Below, one piece after another: positions 9,126-19,031 of a stretch of DNA of 64,000 nt. Location: NCBI RefSeq assembly GCF_005048855.1, contig NZ_SUME01000001.1, positions 434,001-498,000 on the forward strand, written 5' to 3'. This DNA is from Sphingobacterium olei (lineage in GTDB: Bacteria > Bacteroidota > Bacteroidia > Sphingobacteriales > Sphingobacteriaceae). The translations under genes and the position numbers were made by a program. Numbering within the stretch: the first letter of the stretch is position 1; every line of letters begins with the position of its first letter. The notes under the pieces are model-generated. The model made no database searches and was not told the DNA's origin. It saw nothing but the letters and a program-made list of their open reading frames with translations.

Positions 9126-9296
9126 CGTGTATAGTTTATTCATCATTGTTTACTTCTAGTACAATTAATGCGCCCACTCCGCTCGTTAATACCCTTTTTC
9201 TGGGAGCGTTTTCTAAATAATTACATTACATTTTGTTAATATTTTCTTAATGCAAATAGGCATCCCCTTTATGCCTTACCCGTGTATTTACTATTG

Positions 9297-10370
9297 ATGA
9301 AGGCACGAATTAGAAAATATATAGAACAGTTTTGGAAGGGATCCTTAAATGAAGATGAGCAAAGGCGTCTGCTTGCGGATTTGATGGAACAGGAGGAAAA
9401 GTTGAAAACTGAATTGCAGGAGGAATTTGAGCAAGGTACAATCGGAAATGATGAATTGTTGACGGAAGAAAGGTATGCGGAGATCCTGACGCAGGTACAT
9501 CAAAAAATGGGGGTGGTGAGGTCGTTGCCAAAATCGCGGATTGCCTTCCGACAATGGGCCGCTGCCGCCGCAGTGTTCATATGCCTAGGATTAGGGACCT
9601 ATTGGTTTCTCTTTCATAATACGGCCCCAACTGATCCGATCGACAACGGAATGTATGCTGCAATGGATACGATGCATATCATCAATAACGAACCGGTTGA
9701 AAAAAAAGCCATGTTACCGGATGGATCTATATTGATACTTTCTCCGAAAAGCGAACTGTCTTATAACTCCGGGTATGGTATACGCAATCGCGTGCTTACG
9801 CTCTCAGGTAAAGCACGTTTTCAGGTAGTAAGGGATACCTTACGGCCGTTTGTCGTGTTGGCAAGTGGTTATACCACTACGGCCCTGGGTACTGAATTTA
9901 CGGTCGATACACAGTCGGAGGAGATGGTTAAAGTACTGCTACTTTCCGGAAAGATTGTCGTGAAGGCAACACCAGCTAGTGCGGTAGCCATGGAAGACCA
10001 ATATATGGAACCGGGTGAGGAGCTTCATATCGACGTGAAAGATCGTTCCGTTGAACGGAAAGCGATGGTACAAAAAGCTGTTCTCCCTTCTATGCATGCT
10101 AACAGGGTATTGCCTCCACAGAAGCAGTTGCCAACGGCATTACATTTTGAAGATACTCCACTAGAAGAGGTTTTTGAGTCCATAGCGAAACATAAGAACG
10201 AAGCAATCAAGATCGGAAAGATAAAACTGGAAGGACTATCGTTTACAGGTGATTTTTCATCAGAGGAATCGATACAGGTCATGTTGCAGATTGTCTGCCA
10301 AATGAATGGGCTAATTTACCGAGAAGATGGAAGTACAATTTGGATCGAGCAGAGCGGTACGACCAAATAG
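9297..10370 (+). CDS. FecR-type anti-sigma factor (locus 1)
   Basis: 357 residues from ATG 9297 (an in-frame GTG lies at 9282). The cytoplasmic N-terminal ~80 residues bind sigma in this family, one membrane helix lies near residues 87-107 (AAAAVFICLGLGTYW), and the periplasmic FecR domain contains the usual 'MLPDGSILILSPKSELSY' and 'GKARFQV' phrases. The last ~70 residues match the STN-like DUF4974 region that ends many Bacteroidota FecR proteins. It lies 34 bases before susC. It should hold the sigma factor of this locus inactive until signalled by the receptor. Confidence 0.88.
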   Translation: MKARIRKYIEQFWKGSLNEDEQRRLLADLMEQEEKLKTELQEEFEQGTIGNDELLTEERYAEILTQVHQKMGVVRSLPKSRIAFRQWAAAAAVFICLGLGTYWFLFHNTAPTDPIDNGMYAAMDTMHIINNEPVEKKAMLPDGSILILSPKSELSYNSGYGIRNRVLTLSGKARFQVVRDTLRPFVVLASGYTTTALGTEFTVDTQSEEMVKVLLLSGKIVVKATPASAVAMEDQYMEPGEELHIDVKDRSVERKAMVQKAVLPSMHANRVLPPQKQLPTALHFEDTPLEEVFESIAKHKNEAIKIGKIKLEGLSFTGDFSSEESIQVMLQIVCQMNGLIYREDGSTIWIEQSGTTK

Positions 10371-10404
10371 ATAGGATAAAAATAAAACAAACAAATCAAT
10401 ATAA

Positions 10405-13400
10405 ATGAAAAAGAGGAATATGTTTAAAAATGTGCGATTGTTCTTGATCGGAACAGCACTGTTTGTTGCTGCCACAGCTTGGGCACAATCGAATGGTCAG
10501 TTGCGCGGAACGATCATGGACAATACCGGAGCGACTATCGCGGGGGCTACCGTACAGGTAATAGACGGCAATGGAAAAGCTGTTACGCAAGTGTCTACAG
10601 ATGCGAGGGGTATGTTTACTCTAGATGGACTAAGTATAACAGGGCGATATCGCATAAGGGTATCGATGATTGGATACGATTCGTTCGAAACTGCGGCTAA
10701 ACAAATAAAGGAAGGGGAAAGCAATTCCATGTTGATTCGCCTCGCCGAGCAATCTTCGGAATTGGATGAAGTTGTCGTTATCGGCTATGGTCAGCAGCGT
10801 CGGGGAGACCTCACGACAGCAGTAAGCTCTTTGCCGAATATGGCAGATAATGTGGCGCGGCCGATCACGAATATTTCAGAAATGATGCAAGGAAATGTTG
10901 CTGGCGTGACGGTAATGTCGGCAGGTGGTGATCCGACTTCCACACCGAAGGTGATGATCCGCGGCCGTAGTACAATTAATAATGATGATCCACTATACGT
11001 AGTGGACGGTATGCCGTATTATGGTGGACCTATCAACCCCAATGATATTGAAACGGTAGATATCTTGAAAGATGCAGCAGCAGCGGCGATTTATGGCGCG
11101 CAGGCATCGTCGGGGGTAATCGTCATTACGACCAAAAGTGGTAAAATTGGCGCACCACGCTTAAATGTAGATTTCTACAAAGGATGGCAAAATGCCACTA
11201 ACCTACCTTCTGCGTTAAATGCAGAGCAGTATGCTGCTGCTTATAATACGGCTGCAAAAAACGACGGCGTGACTGCTGCGGATGGCCATAATGCAGATTT
11301 AAACCCATGGGGACAGGTAACACGTACCAATTGGATGGATGAAATCTTTCAGACAGGGGATATCCTAAATGCAAACGTGCAACTTTCAGGGGGATCGGAG
11401 AACTCGCTCTATAGTTCTTCTTTCGGTTACCACGATAAAGAAGGATTGTTGTTAAATACGGGCTATAAACGGTTTGCTTACCGGCTGAAGTCTGAGTTCG
11501 ATTTCTTTGACCGATTGACCGTAGGACAGAATTTTTACGTGAATCATACGACTACCAGGGGAACAAATACATCCAGTAGTTACAGCGGATCGATTATTAA
11601 TGCTATTTATATGAACCCCGCAGCTCCGGTATATGACGAAAATGGAGCTTTCCACGGTACGGTACCATTTGATCTAGCAAGGTTCTCTTCCGCATATGGC
11701 GATACCTATAATCCGGTTGCTCTTTTATTGCGTCCTACCGTAAAAAATCCTTCTTTAAACCTGAATGGTAATGCTTTTGCGAAAGTAAATATTTTTGACG
11801 GAATGACCTTCAAATCGAATTTCGGCTTAAATGTGAACCGGTTTTCCGCTAAGCGGTTTGACCCAAAGATCCCTGAAATCGGCCGTGCTAATGGTAACAA
11901 TTATTTATCACATGAGGAAGCGAGGGAAGATAAATGGATATGGGACCAGCAGTTGAATTATACCAAAAGCTTCGGTGCGCACAACTTGGATGCTGTTGCC
12001 GTATATTCTGCGCAGAAAACACGTTACGAACAATACTATATTCAAGCAATGGGCTTTCTACGGGAAGATGATTGGTACCAATATATAGGAAATGGAGCAA
12101 GCATTCCAAGACTACCGACAAGTAATGTCTGGGAGGATGCATTAACATCGGCTATTGCCCGGGTAAACTACAATTACGCCGATCGTTATTTCCTAGGTGC
12201 CAGTATACGTCAGGATCGTTCTTCTCGTTTGTCCGAAGAAAACAGGTCGGATACCTTTCCATCATTGTCAGGAGCCTGGAAAATTTCATCTGAACCGTTC
12301 TTTGATCGGTCTATTGTGAATGATTTAAAGCTACGTGCTTCTTGGGGTCAGATCGGTAATATTCAATCAGTAGGTGAGTATGCCTACAATATCCCATTGA
12401 ACACGGGTACTTTAACGCCTATTGGATCAGATAATTTATTGGTTCGCCATTTTGCAGTCACGAAGCAATTTAACCCAGATATTATTTGGGAAAGATCGGA
12501 GTCGTTGGATATCGGATTGGATATTTCAGTTTTACACAAATTGCATTTGACGGCCGACTACTACCGGAAAACAACAAAAGGAATGATTCATCAGATTGAG
12601 GCGGATCCGCATATCGGAGTAGAAGATGGACCTACCTTGAATGTCGGTGATGTCCTTAATAGGGGTTTTGAATTGGGCGCCCGTTATAATGAATCTGTCG
12701 GCGACTGGAACTTCGGGGTTAACGCAAATATAGGTATCAATAGAAATGAAGTGTTGAACCTAGACGGTTACTTTAACGATTTCCTTCCACATCCGGAGCA
12801 GGTTCGCAGTGTGTTGTATCCTTACCGTTCTGCTGTAAGCCAACCCTTGTATTCGTATTACTTAATTCCTACGGACGGTATTTTCGCGTCAGTGGATGAA
12901 ATCAACGCATACCAAAAAGACAATGTCCCTATCCAGCCGAAAGCACGCCCGGGCGACTTGAAGTTTGTAGATTCCAACAACGATGGGGTTATAAACGATG
13001 AAGACAGACAATATATGGGTAGTGCGGTGCCGAAATTTACGTATGGTTTCCGGTTTAATGTAGATTACAAAAACTTTGATCTGGCTGTGCTGACTTATGG
13101 TATTTCAGGCTCAAAAATATTCAATGGATATAAATATACGGCCTACAATGCGGGACTACAAGGGTATAACTTGGATAGCCGTGTGTTGGATGCTTGGACA
13201 CCGCAGAATACGGATTCTGACATACCAATATTGTCGCGCCAAGATCCGAATAGCAACTATGGAACGGCTTCGGATTGGTACCTAGAGGATGGCGATTACT
13301 TCCGCATTAAGAATATTACAGTAGGTTATAATGTTCCGAAGTTGCTGGGAAAATTGCAATCAAGAGTTTATTTCTCTGCCGAAAATCCGTTTACGTTCAC

Positions 13401-13503
13401 TTCTTACTCTGGGATTGATCCAGAGGTAGGGACAACTGGACTAGATGTCGCAAACTACCCTCTAGCGAAGACTTACACGATAGGGCTTAACGTTAATTTT
13501 TAA
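10405..13503 (+). CDS. SusC/RagA TonB-dependent outer-membrane receptor (locus 1)
   Basis: A 1032-residue protein. It has a signal peptide ending at AWAQS, a carboxypeptidase-regulatory-like beta-sandwich (~30-115), the TonB-box-like 'SELDEVVVIGYG' and a plug domain with 'LYVVDGMPY' and 'VDILKDAAAAAIYG'. A large beta-barrel ends in the typical 'ANYPLAKTYTIGLNVNF'. There is no N-terminal STN domain, although a sigma/FecR pair is adjacent. With the SusD protein 21 bases downstream it should import a substrate across the outer membrane using TonB energy. The linked phosphatases point to a phosphorylated organic compound rather than a plain glycan; this is inference. Confidence 0.92.
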   Translation: MKKRNMFKNVRLFLIGTALFVAATAWAQSNGQLRGTIMDNTGATIAGATVQVIDGNGKAVTQVSTDARGMFTLDGLSITGRYRIRVSMIGYDSFETAAKQIKEGESNSMLIRLAEQSSELDEVVVIGYGQQRRGDLTTAVSSLPNMADNVARPITNISEMMQGNVAGVTVMSAGGDPTSTPKVMIRGRSTINNDDPLYVVDGMPYYGGPINPNDIETVDILKDAAAAAIYGAQASSGVIVITTKSGKIGAPRLNVDFYKGWQNATNLPSALNAEQYAAAYNTAAKNDGVTAADGHNADLNPWGQVTRTNWMDEIFQTGDILNANVQLSGGSENSLYSSSFGYHDKEGLLLNTGYKRFAYRLKSEFDFFDRLTVGQNFYVNHTTTRGTNTSSSYSGSIINAIYMNPAAPVYDENGAFHGTVPFDLARFSSAYGDTYNPVALLLRPTVKNPSLNLNGNAFAKVNIFDGMTFKSNFGLNVNRFSAKRFDPKIPEIGRANGNNYLSHEEAREDKWIWDQQLNYTKSFGAHNLDAVAVYSAQKTRYEQYYIQAMGFLREDDWYQYIGNGASIPRLPTSNVWEDALTSAIARVNYNYADRYFLGASIRQDRSSRLSEENRSDTFPSLSGAWKISSEPFFDRSIVNDLKLRASWGQIGNIQSVGEYAYNIPLNTGTLTPIGSDNLLVRHFAVTKQFNPDIIWERSESLDIGLDISVLHKLHLTADYYRKTTKGMIHQIEADPHIGVEDGPTLNVGDVLNRGFELGARYNESVGDWNFGVNANIGINRNEVLNLDGYFNDFLPHPEQVRSVLYPYRSAVSQPLYSYYLIPTDGIFASVDEINAYQKDNVPIQPKARPGDLKFVDSNNDGVINDEDRQYMGSAVPKFTYGFRFNVDYKNFDLAVLTYGISGSKIFNGYKYTAYNAGLQGYNLDSRVLDAWTPQNTDSDIPILSRQDPNSNYGTASDWYLEDGDYFRIKNITVGYNVPKLLGKLQSRVYFSAENPFTFTSYSGIDPEVGTTGLDVANYPLAKTYTIGLNVNF

Positions 13504-13524
13504 TATTCAATAACAGCAAATCTT

Positions 13525-15093
13525 ATGAATTTACGATTTAATAAATATATGTTACTGGCACTTTTAGGCTTAAATATGGGTCTGCAATCGTGCAGTAAAA
13601 GCTTTACTGATCTAACGCCCCAAGGGTCGATTACGGATGTAAACTACTGGAAAACGGAAACGGATGCGGTTTTGGCAGCAAACGGTCTGTACGAACATTT
13701 TAGTGATGATCATATGTTCGGCAGAGGATTGTTTTTTTACCTTAACGCATCAGATGATATGGTAACCGGACGTACAGACGCTGGTTCAGCAGCAGTACGC
13801 AATTTTACGGCTACCGGTCAGGAAGGTCGTGTGAATAGCATGTACAAAAAATTCTACCAAATTATACAGCGTGCAAACACGATATTGACAAAAGTGCCCC
13901 CTATGGAAATCGGCGAGGAAACTAAACAACGTGTGCTCGGGGAAGCTTATTATATGCGTGGATATGCTTACTTTTATTTGGCACAGTATTATGGTGATCA
14001 ACGTGCTGGTGTACCCATTGTAACGGAAGAGAACATGTTGGAAACACGCTTTAGCAGACCGGGGCATGTAAATGAAAACTTTGTGCAAATGGAGAAAGAT
14101 TTGTTAAAAGCGGCTGAATTACTGCCACTCTTGACGACTTATGGTGCGGACGACCTAGGTCGTGCAAATAAAGATGCAGCATATGCATATCTGGCAAAAA
14201 TGAACGTACAGTGGGCGCGATACGATGCCAGTAAATGGATTGAAGTAGTAAAATATTGCGATATGGTAACCAACTCGGGCTCGGGACGCAAGTTGATCGA
14301 TACGGATAACCCGGCTACCGATTTTGCGAGTGTATTTTATGTTGAGAATAACTATTCTTCGGAATATATCTTTTCTGTGGTTTCTAATCGGACAAGAGGA
14401 TCTATTCTGCCGGGTGTACTGTTTGAAAACACAGGCTATGGTCTTTATAACGGTTGGGGGTATTTTCACCCAACCTTAGAATTGTACAATTCATTTGAAG
14501 CAGGAGATCACCGTAAAAAAGCGACTATCTTAGAATTTAATGATCCGTTTACACTTTTTGGTGAAGAACGCAGGTATTTTTCTTCGAATTCGCAAACGGG
14601 TTTTCAATTTAATAAATATATGCAACCCTTTCGTGCGCCTAAAGATCAGCACTTAAATCCAAACGGTGATTATCCTACTTCAGACCTGAACATCCCTTTG
14701 GTTCGGTACGCGGATATTTTACTCATGAAGGCGGAAGCCTTGATCGAACAGGGACAGAATGGCGATGCCGAAATAAACCAGGTGCGCAATAGAGCCGGAT
14801 TGCCGGCTGTTCAAGGTGCAACATTAGCAGATCTGAAGCGTGAACGCCGTTCTGAATTTGCTGCGGAATATACAGACAGACATTCGGATCTTGTCCGCTG
14901 GGGCGATGCGAAGGCTGCATATGCGAAAGCGGCAACGGGTAGACAGTATACAGTAAAGAACGATCCTACCTCTGCGTTCACTATCGTGGAGGTATGGCCG
15001 GCACGTAGCTTTGATCCATCGATACACCATGTTTGGCCAATTCCACCGCAAGACCTTAGCAATGCGGGGATTGCACAGAATGAAGGTTGGTAG
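13525..15093 (+). CDS. SusD/RagB surface lipoprotein (locus 1)
   Basis: A 522-residue lipoprotein with lipobox Cys at residue 23 (LNMGLQSCSK). It shows SusD features: the N-terminal 'LTPQGSITDVNYWKTETDAVLA', the TPR-like 'RVLGEAYYMRGYAYFYLAQYYGD', and the C-terminal 'LVRYADILLMKAEALIEQG' and 'ERRSEFAAEYTDRHSDLVRWG' blocks. It acts as the ligand-capturing lid on the adjacent SusC barrel. It lies 21 bases after susC and 59 bases before the phosphodiesterase-phosphatase gene. Confidence 0.92.
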   Translation: MNLRFNKYMLLALLGLNMGLQSCSKSFTDLTPQGSITDVNYWKTETDAVLAANGLYEHFSDDHMFGRGLFFYLNASDDMVTGRTDAGSAAVRNFTATGQEGRVNSMYKKFYQIIQRANTILTKVPPMEIGEETKQRVLGEAYYMRGYAYFYLAQYYGDQRAGVPIVTEENMLETRFSRPGHVNENFVQMEKDLLKAAELLPLLTTYGADDLGRANKDAAYAYLAKMNVQWARYDASKWIEVVKYCDMVTNSGSGRKLIDTDNPATDFASVFYVENNYSSEYIFSVVSNRTRGSILPGVLFENTGYGLYNGWGYFHPTLELYNSFEAGDHRKKATILEFNDPFTLFGEERRYFSSNSQTGFQFNKYMQPFRAPKDQHLNPNGDYPTSDLNIPLVRYADILLMKAEALIEQGQNGDAEINQVRNRAGLPAVQGATLADLKRERRSEFAAEYTDRHSDLVRWGDAKAAYAKAATGRQYTVKNDPTSAFTIVEVWPARSFDPSIHHVWPIPPQDLSNAGIAQNEGW

Positions 15094-15152
15094 GTTTCAG
15101 GTAGTTCTATTTTTGTATATTGTCTTTTAGATAAGTGATAGATTTGAATGGT

Positions 15153-17060
15153 ATGGAAAAAATAGTTTTCACAATATGGACGGGAATACTATGCTTGGGA
15201 TTGGTACCGGCCAATGCACAAACTCCCGATATGCACAGCAAATTCGAACAGCTGATGTTCGGAGCGGAGAAGGAACAGCAATATGTAGTTAAAGGACACA
15301 GCCATAACGATTATGAGCAAAATATTCCTTTTTTTACAGCGTATTATGCAGGAATGGAATCCATTGAGGTGGATTTGTTCCTACGCAAGGGTACTTTATA
15401 TACTGCGCATGACGAGGATGAGATAAGACCTGGCAGGTCATTGGAAAAGCTCTATCTAGAACCATTGGCATCTCTTTATAAAAAGAATGGTAATCGACCG
15501 TTTGCTGATAGTACCAAGAGCCTACAATTATTAATTGATCTTAAGGAGGGGTATGAGAAAATTATGCCTCCTTTAGTAGAAATACTTGAAAAGTACCGCT
15601 TCATGTTGGATGAGGGTGCTTCGGGAAATAAAGTACGTATCGTGATTAGTGGGAGTATGCCCCCTGCGGACAGTTTTGACCATTATCCATTATGGATCTT
15701 TTTTGACGGTCGGCCCAATTTAGCGTATACAGAAGGACAACGTAAGCGGCTAGGAATGATAAGTGATAATCTGCGTAGTTATACAGCTTGGAATGGGAAG
15801 GGTGTCCCAGGTAAGGAGGAGATGCAACGAATCGCGGCACAGGCTTTACGTGCAAAGGAGTGGGGTATTCCGTTTAGACTATGGGGCGCACCCGAAAGCA
15901 TAAACACCTGGATCGTATTGGAGAAGATAGGAGTAACTTGGTTAAACACGGATTATCCCACGAGGTTAAGGGAGTATTTGGATGATCTGCCCAAATCGAG
16001 ATTTAAAAGTAAACAGACTTATCCTGTTTATCATCCGTCTTATGCTTCTGATGGAAAAGATAGCCCTGTTCGAAATGTGATCTTATTGATAGGTGATGGC
16101 ATGGGGCTAGGGCATATACAAGCGGCACTTACGGCAAATAAAGGTGAGGTCCATATGACACAGATGCGACATATTGGTTTTTCAAAGACATCATCTTATA
16201 GTCCGGGTAACACGGACTCGGGAGCGGGTGGATCGGCTATCGCAACTGGACAAAAAACATATAATGGATTTCTTAGCGTGGATACATCGGGAATTCCGTT
16301 GCCACGCTTACCGGATATCTTGGCACAGCAAGGTATCCACACTGGTATCCTTTCTACGGGTGATGCATCCGATGCGACTCCAGCCTCCTTCTATGCATCC
16401 CACCGCGATCGAATCGCATCGGAGGAAATCAGTCTAGCGCTTCGCCATAATAAAGGTATTGATCTTCTGATCGGTTCGACACCAGGACCATACCGAGATA
16501 ACTTGAAGCGGGAGAAGTTTGCGCAAACGATCAAGGGCAACGGTTTCTCGCTGTTGGATAATGTAACGGCTTATGTAGAGTCGAAGCAGGAAAAACTAGT
16601 GGTGTATCTCCCGGATTCGGCTATGCGTCCGGTTAAAGACGGGCGGGGATCGATCTTGAGTGAGCTCCTGATGGTTACGATAGATAAATTAGACGGACGA
16701 GGTTCTGGATTTTTCATCATGGCGGAAGGAGCTCAAATTGATTATGGAGGTCATGCCCGCGACCTGGAGTACGTAACGACTGAAACCCTGGATTTCGATA
16801 GGGCAGTTGGTGAGGCATTGCGCTTTGCCGATGCTGACGGTCATACCTTGGTTATCGTATTGGCGGACCACGAGACGGGTGGCTTAACGCTCTTGGATGC
16901 AGATTCCAAACACGGTGCCATACACGGACATTTCGCATCGAACGACCACAGCAGTATGATGATACCAGTGATGGCATATGGCCCGGGAGCAGCCCAGTTT
17001 ATGGGTTATTACGAGAACAACGAATTGTTCTATAAAATATGGAAGGCATATAAAAATTAA
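15153..17060 (+). CDS. Exported fusion: GDPD/PI-PLC-like phosphodiesterase + alkaline phosphatase
   Basis: 635 residues from ATG 15153, where a signal peptide (to ~Gln23) begins; an in-frame GTG lies at 15135. Residues ~45-280 are a TIM-barrel phosphodiesterase of the AIM6/GDPD-like type: GHSHNDYE (His49, His51), ESIEVD (Glu72, Asp74) and the AHDED His86. Residues ~305-635 are an alkaline phosphatase domain: IGDGMG (Asp315), nucleophile region NTDSGAGG (Asp355-Ser356), an EGAQIDYGGHARD block, ADHETGG and HGHFASNDH. The first domain could cut a phosphodiester and the second release phosphate from the monoester. It is the last gene of the sigma-FecR-SusCD operon and is followed by a terminator. 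Confidence 0.88.
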   Translation: MEKIVFTIWTGILCLGLVPANAQTPDMHSKFEQLMFGAEKEQQYVVKGHSHNDYEQNIPFFTAYYAGMESIEVDLFLRKGTLYTAHDEDEIRPGRSLEKLYLEPLASLYKKNGNRPFADSTKSLQLLIDLKEGYEKIMPPLVEILEKYRFMLDEGASGNKVRIVISGSMPPADSFDHYPLWIFFDGRPNLAYTEGQRKRLGMISDNLRSYTAWNGKGVPGKEEMQRIAAQALRAKEWGIPFRLWGAPESINTWIVLEKIGVTWLNTDYPTRLREYLDDLPKSRFKSKQTYPVYHPSYASDGKDSPVRNVILLIGDGMGLGHIQAALTANKGEVHMTQMRHIGFSKTSSYSPGNTDSGAGGSAIATGQKTYNGFLSVDTSGIPLPRLPDILAQQGIHTGILSTGDASDATPASFYASHRDRIASEEISLALRHNKGIDLLIGSTPGPYRDNLKREKFAQTIKGNGFSLLDNVTAYVESKQEKLVVYLPDSAMRPVKDGRGSILSELLMVTIDKLDGRGSGFFIMAEGAQIDYGGHARDLEYVTTETLDFDRAVGEALRFADADGHTLVIVLADHETGGLTLLDADSKHGAIHGHFASNDHSSMMIPVMAYGPGAAQFMGYYENNELFYKIWKAYKN

Positions 17061-17093
17061 AATGCTGGTATCGCATACGCGGTACCAGCATTT
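17060..17093. terminator. Terminator hairpin after the phosphatase operon
   Basis: An 11-bp perfect stem, AAATGCTGGTA/TACCAGCATTT, with a 12-base loop lies between the convergent phosphatase and PfpI genes. T-rich flanks in both directions suggest bidirectional use. Confidence 0.8.
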
Positions 17094-17117
17094 CTTGGAT
17101 ATATGTCGTGGGAAGCA

Positions 17118-17678
17118 CTATACGTGCTGTCCTCGATGTTTTCCTTCTGCAAACTCTTCGACGATCTTTGCGTTGAAAGCAGGAAGATCTTCGGGTGTTC
17201 GGCTTGTTACAAGTCCTTGGTCTGTCACGACGGCGCTGTCTTCCCAAACGGCACCGGCATTGATTAAATCATTTTTAATCGCGGCTACCGAGGTAATCTT
17301 ACGCCCTTCAATCACTTCAGCATCGATCAGTACCTGTGGTCCGTGGCAGATCGCCGCGACGGGTTTGCCGGCTTGAAAAAATGAACGGACAAATTCAAGT
17401 GCTTGGTCATTAGTGCGAAGCTTATCCGGATTAATAACGCCTCCCGGGATCAAAAGACCATCATATAAACTTGGATCCGCATCCGACAGTACATAATCTA
17501 CGTCGTAAGTTCCTGTCCAGTCATCACCCTTCTTTGCACGGACAACATTGTCCTTAGGCGAAATAATATCCACCTGAGCACCTGCTTTTTCCAATGCTTC
17601 CTTAGGACTCGTCAATTCGATTTCTTCAAAACCATCTTCAGTCAAAATTGCGATTCTTTTTTCGTGTAGCTTTTCCAT
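17118..17678 (-). CDS. DJ-1/PfpI family protein
   Basis: A 186-residue cytoplasmic protein of the PfpI/YhbO group. The nucleophile elbow is AAICHGP (Cys111-His112), the N-terminal strand reads 'RIAILTEDGFEEIEL' with the acidic residue that contacts the cysteine, and the 'LLIPGG' block is at ~75-80. Members act as stress proteins, often with protein-deglycase, glyoxalase or proteolytic activity depending on subgroup. It is convergent with the phosphatase gene and has no obvious functional link to its neighbours. Confidence 0.88.
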   Translation of the reverse strand: MEKLHEKRIAILTEDGFEEIELTSPKEALEKAGAQVDIISPKDNVVRAKKGDDWTGTYDVDYVLSDADPSLYDGLLIPGGVINPDKLRTNDQALEFVRSFFQAGKPVAAICHGPQVLIDAEVIEGRKITSVAAIKNDLINAGAVWEDSAVVTDQGLVTSRTPEDLPAFNAKIVEEFAEGKHRGQHV

Positions 17679-18002
17679 GTTAATTGTTCTATTTATAACG
17701 CGTTACAATTTGTTGTAATATATAGAATGACTCCATAGCTATATCCTTTTGGGAGCCATTTACTGCTGTAAACAGACGGCCGCGAAATCTGTTGACCTCT
17801 AATTTAATTTTACGGGTTTTAAGCCGTATCGTGAAGTGTTCTACGGTATGATGGTAGGTGTTTCTACGGAGTTATATATGGAATATTTAGCTGTTTTATA
17901 ATATATAGGCTGTTAACTGGTCTTTGTTAACTTTAGATAAATATTAAGGTTGCATTTTGTTAAAATGCAATGCTTAATTTTGTTAGATCTTTATAGGTAT
18001 AT
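17679..18002. other. 324-base intergenic region between divergent pfpI and GDPD genes
   Basis: It holds an inverted repeat TTACAA-TTTG-TTGTAA (17703-17718) close to the pfpI start, and near the right end the candidate promoter and TGCATTTT palindrome of the GDPD gene. No reading frame is convincing. Confidence 0.6.
17950..17982 (+). promoter_or_regulatory. Candidate promoter with internal palindrome upstream of the GDPD gene
   Basis: A -7 box TAATTTTG (17975-17982) lies 20 bases before the start codon, and TTG at 17950-17952 is 22 bases upstream of it. A perfect 8-bp inverted repeat, TGCATTTT-GTT-AAAATGCA (17951-17969), lies between them and could be an operator. Confidence 0.45.
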
Positions 18003-18875
18003 ATGAACAAACAATTTTTATTTTTAACCCTATTTGTTGCTTTCTCCATCTTCCAGGTTTCAGCACAAAAACTACATGTATTGAACTTTAGTACGGTACA
18101 GGAGATGATGCAGTATTTTAAATATGAAAAGAGTAAGAAGATAATAAGTGGTCATAGAGGAACAATTGAAAACGGTCTGCCGGAGAATTCTATTGTCGGA
18201 ATGGAAGAGGTACTTAAGCATACGACAGCGATATTTGAGATCGACCCACGCTTGACGAAAGACGGAGTAGCTGTGATGTTACACGATGCTACCTTGGAAC
18301 GGACAACGACGGGAAGTGGTAAGCTGTCGGACTATACCTGGCAAGAACTGAAAGAACTAAAACTTAAAGATAGTCAAGGTAATATAACCGCGTATAGTAT
18401 CAATACGTTAGATGAAATGATCGAATGGGCCAAGGGAAAAACCGTATTGAACCTAGATAAAAAAGACCTTCCCATGGAAATGACGGCGGAGATCATCCGT
18501 AAACACAATGCGTACCGTTGGGTGTGGGTAACGGTACATAACGTAGAGCAGGCTCGATTTTATTTGGATAAAAATCCAGATCAATACCTTTCTATGCATA
18601 TTAAAACACAAGAAGCCCTGGATGATTTTATTTCTTCTGGCCTTCCATTTGATCGCATGATCGTCTATATCGGCCCGGAGATAAAACCTGCCAACCAGCG
18701 GATGTATAACTTTTTTAAGGAAAAGGGTGTAATGTGCATGATTTCCGCGGCACCGACCTATGATAAACTGCTAACGAAAGAGGAGCGCCGTAAGAAGTAT
18801 AGAATGGTATTTGACGATGGTGCCAATATATTGGAGTCGGATTTTCCGATCGAAGTTAGTAAGGCTATAAAGTAA
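18003..18875 (+). CDS. Exported glycerophosphodiester phosphodiesterase
   Basis: A 290-residue protein with a signal peptide (to ~Ala21). The GDPD barrel shows the canonical catalytic set: HRG (51-53), an ENS block with Glu61, FEIDPRLTKDG (Glu79, Asp81) and LHDATLERTTTG (His94). It should hydrolyse glycerophosphodiesters in the periplasm to glycerol-3-phosphate and an alcohol. It lies about 940 bases beyond the fused phosphodiesterase/phosphatase, with its own promoter, and would supply monoester substrate for the latter. Confidence 0.9.
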   Translation: MNKQFLFLTLFVAFSIFQVSAQKLHVLNFSTVQEMMQYFKYEKSKKIISGHRGTIENGLPENSIVGMEEVLKHTTAIFEIDPRLTKDGVAVMLHDATLERTTTGSGKLSDYTWQELKELKLKDSQGNITAYSINTLDEMIEWAKGKTVLNLDKKDLPMEMTAEIIRKHNAYRWVWVTVHNVEQARFYLDKNPDQYLSMHIKTQEALDDFISSGLPFDRMIVYIGPEIKPANQRMYNFFKEKGVMCMISAAPTYDKLLTKEERRKKYRMVFDDGANILESDFPIEVSKAIK

Positions 18876-19031
18876 CTTGCGTCATTTGACTGCTAAATTC
18901 TAGTTTGTCGAATTGAAATACAACAAAAAAAACTATTTTTACGTGTGCCAAATTCAGGTAAAGGAGAGGTTGTCTAAATCTTACAAATATGAAAGCCTAA
19001 TCGTTAAGCAGACAGATAAAATAGATTATAC

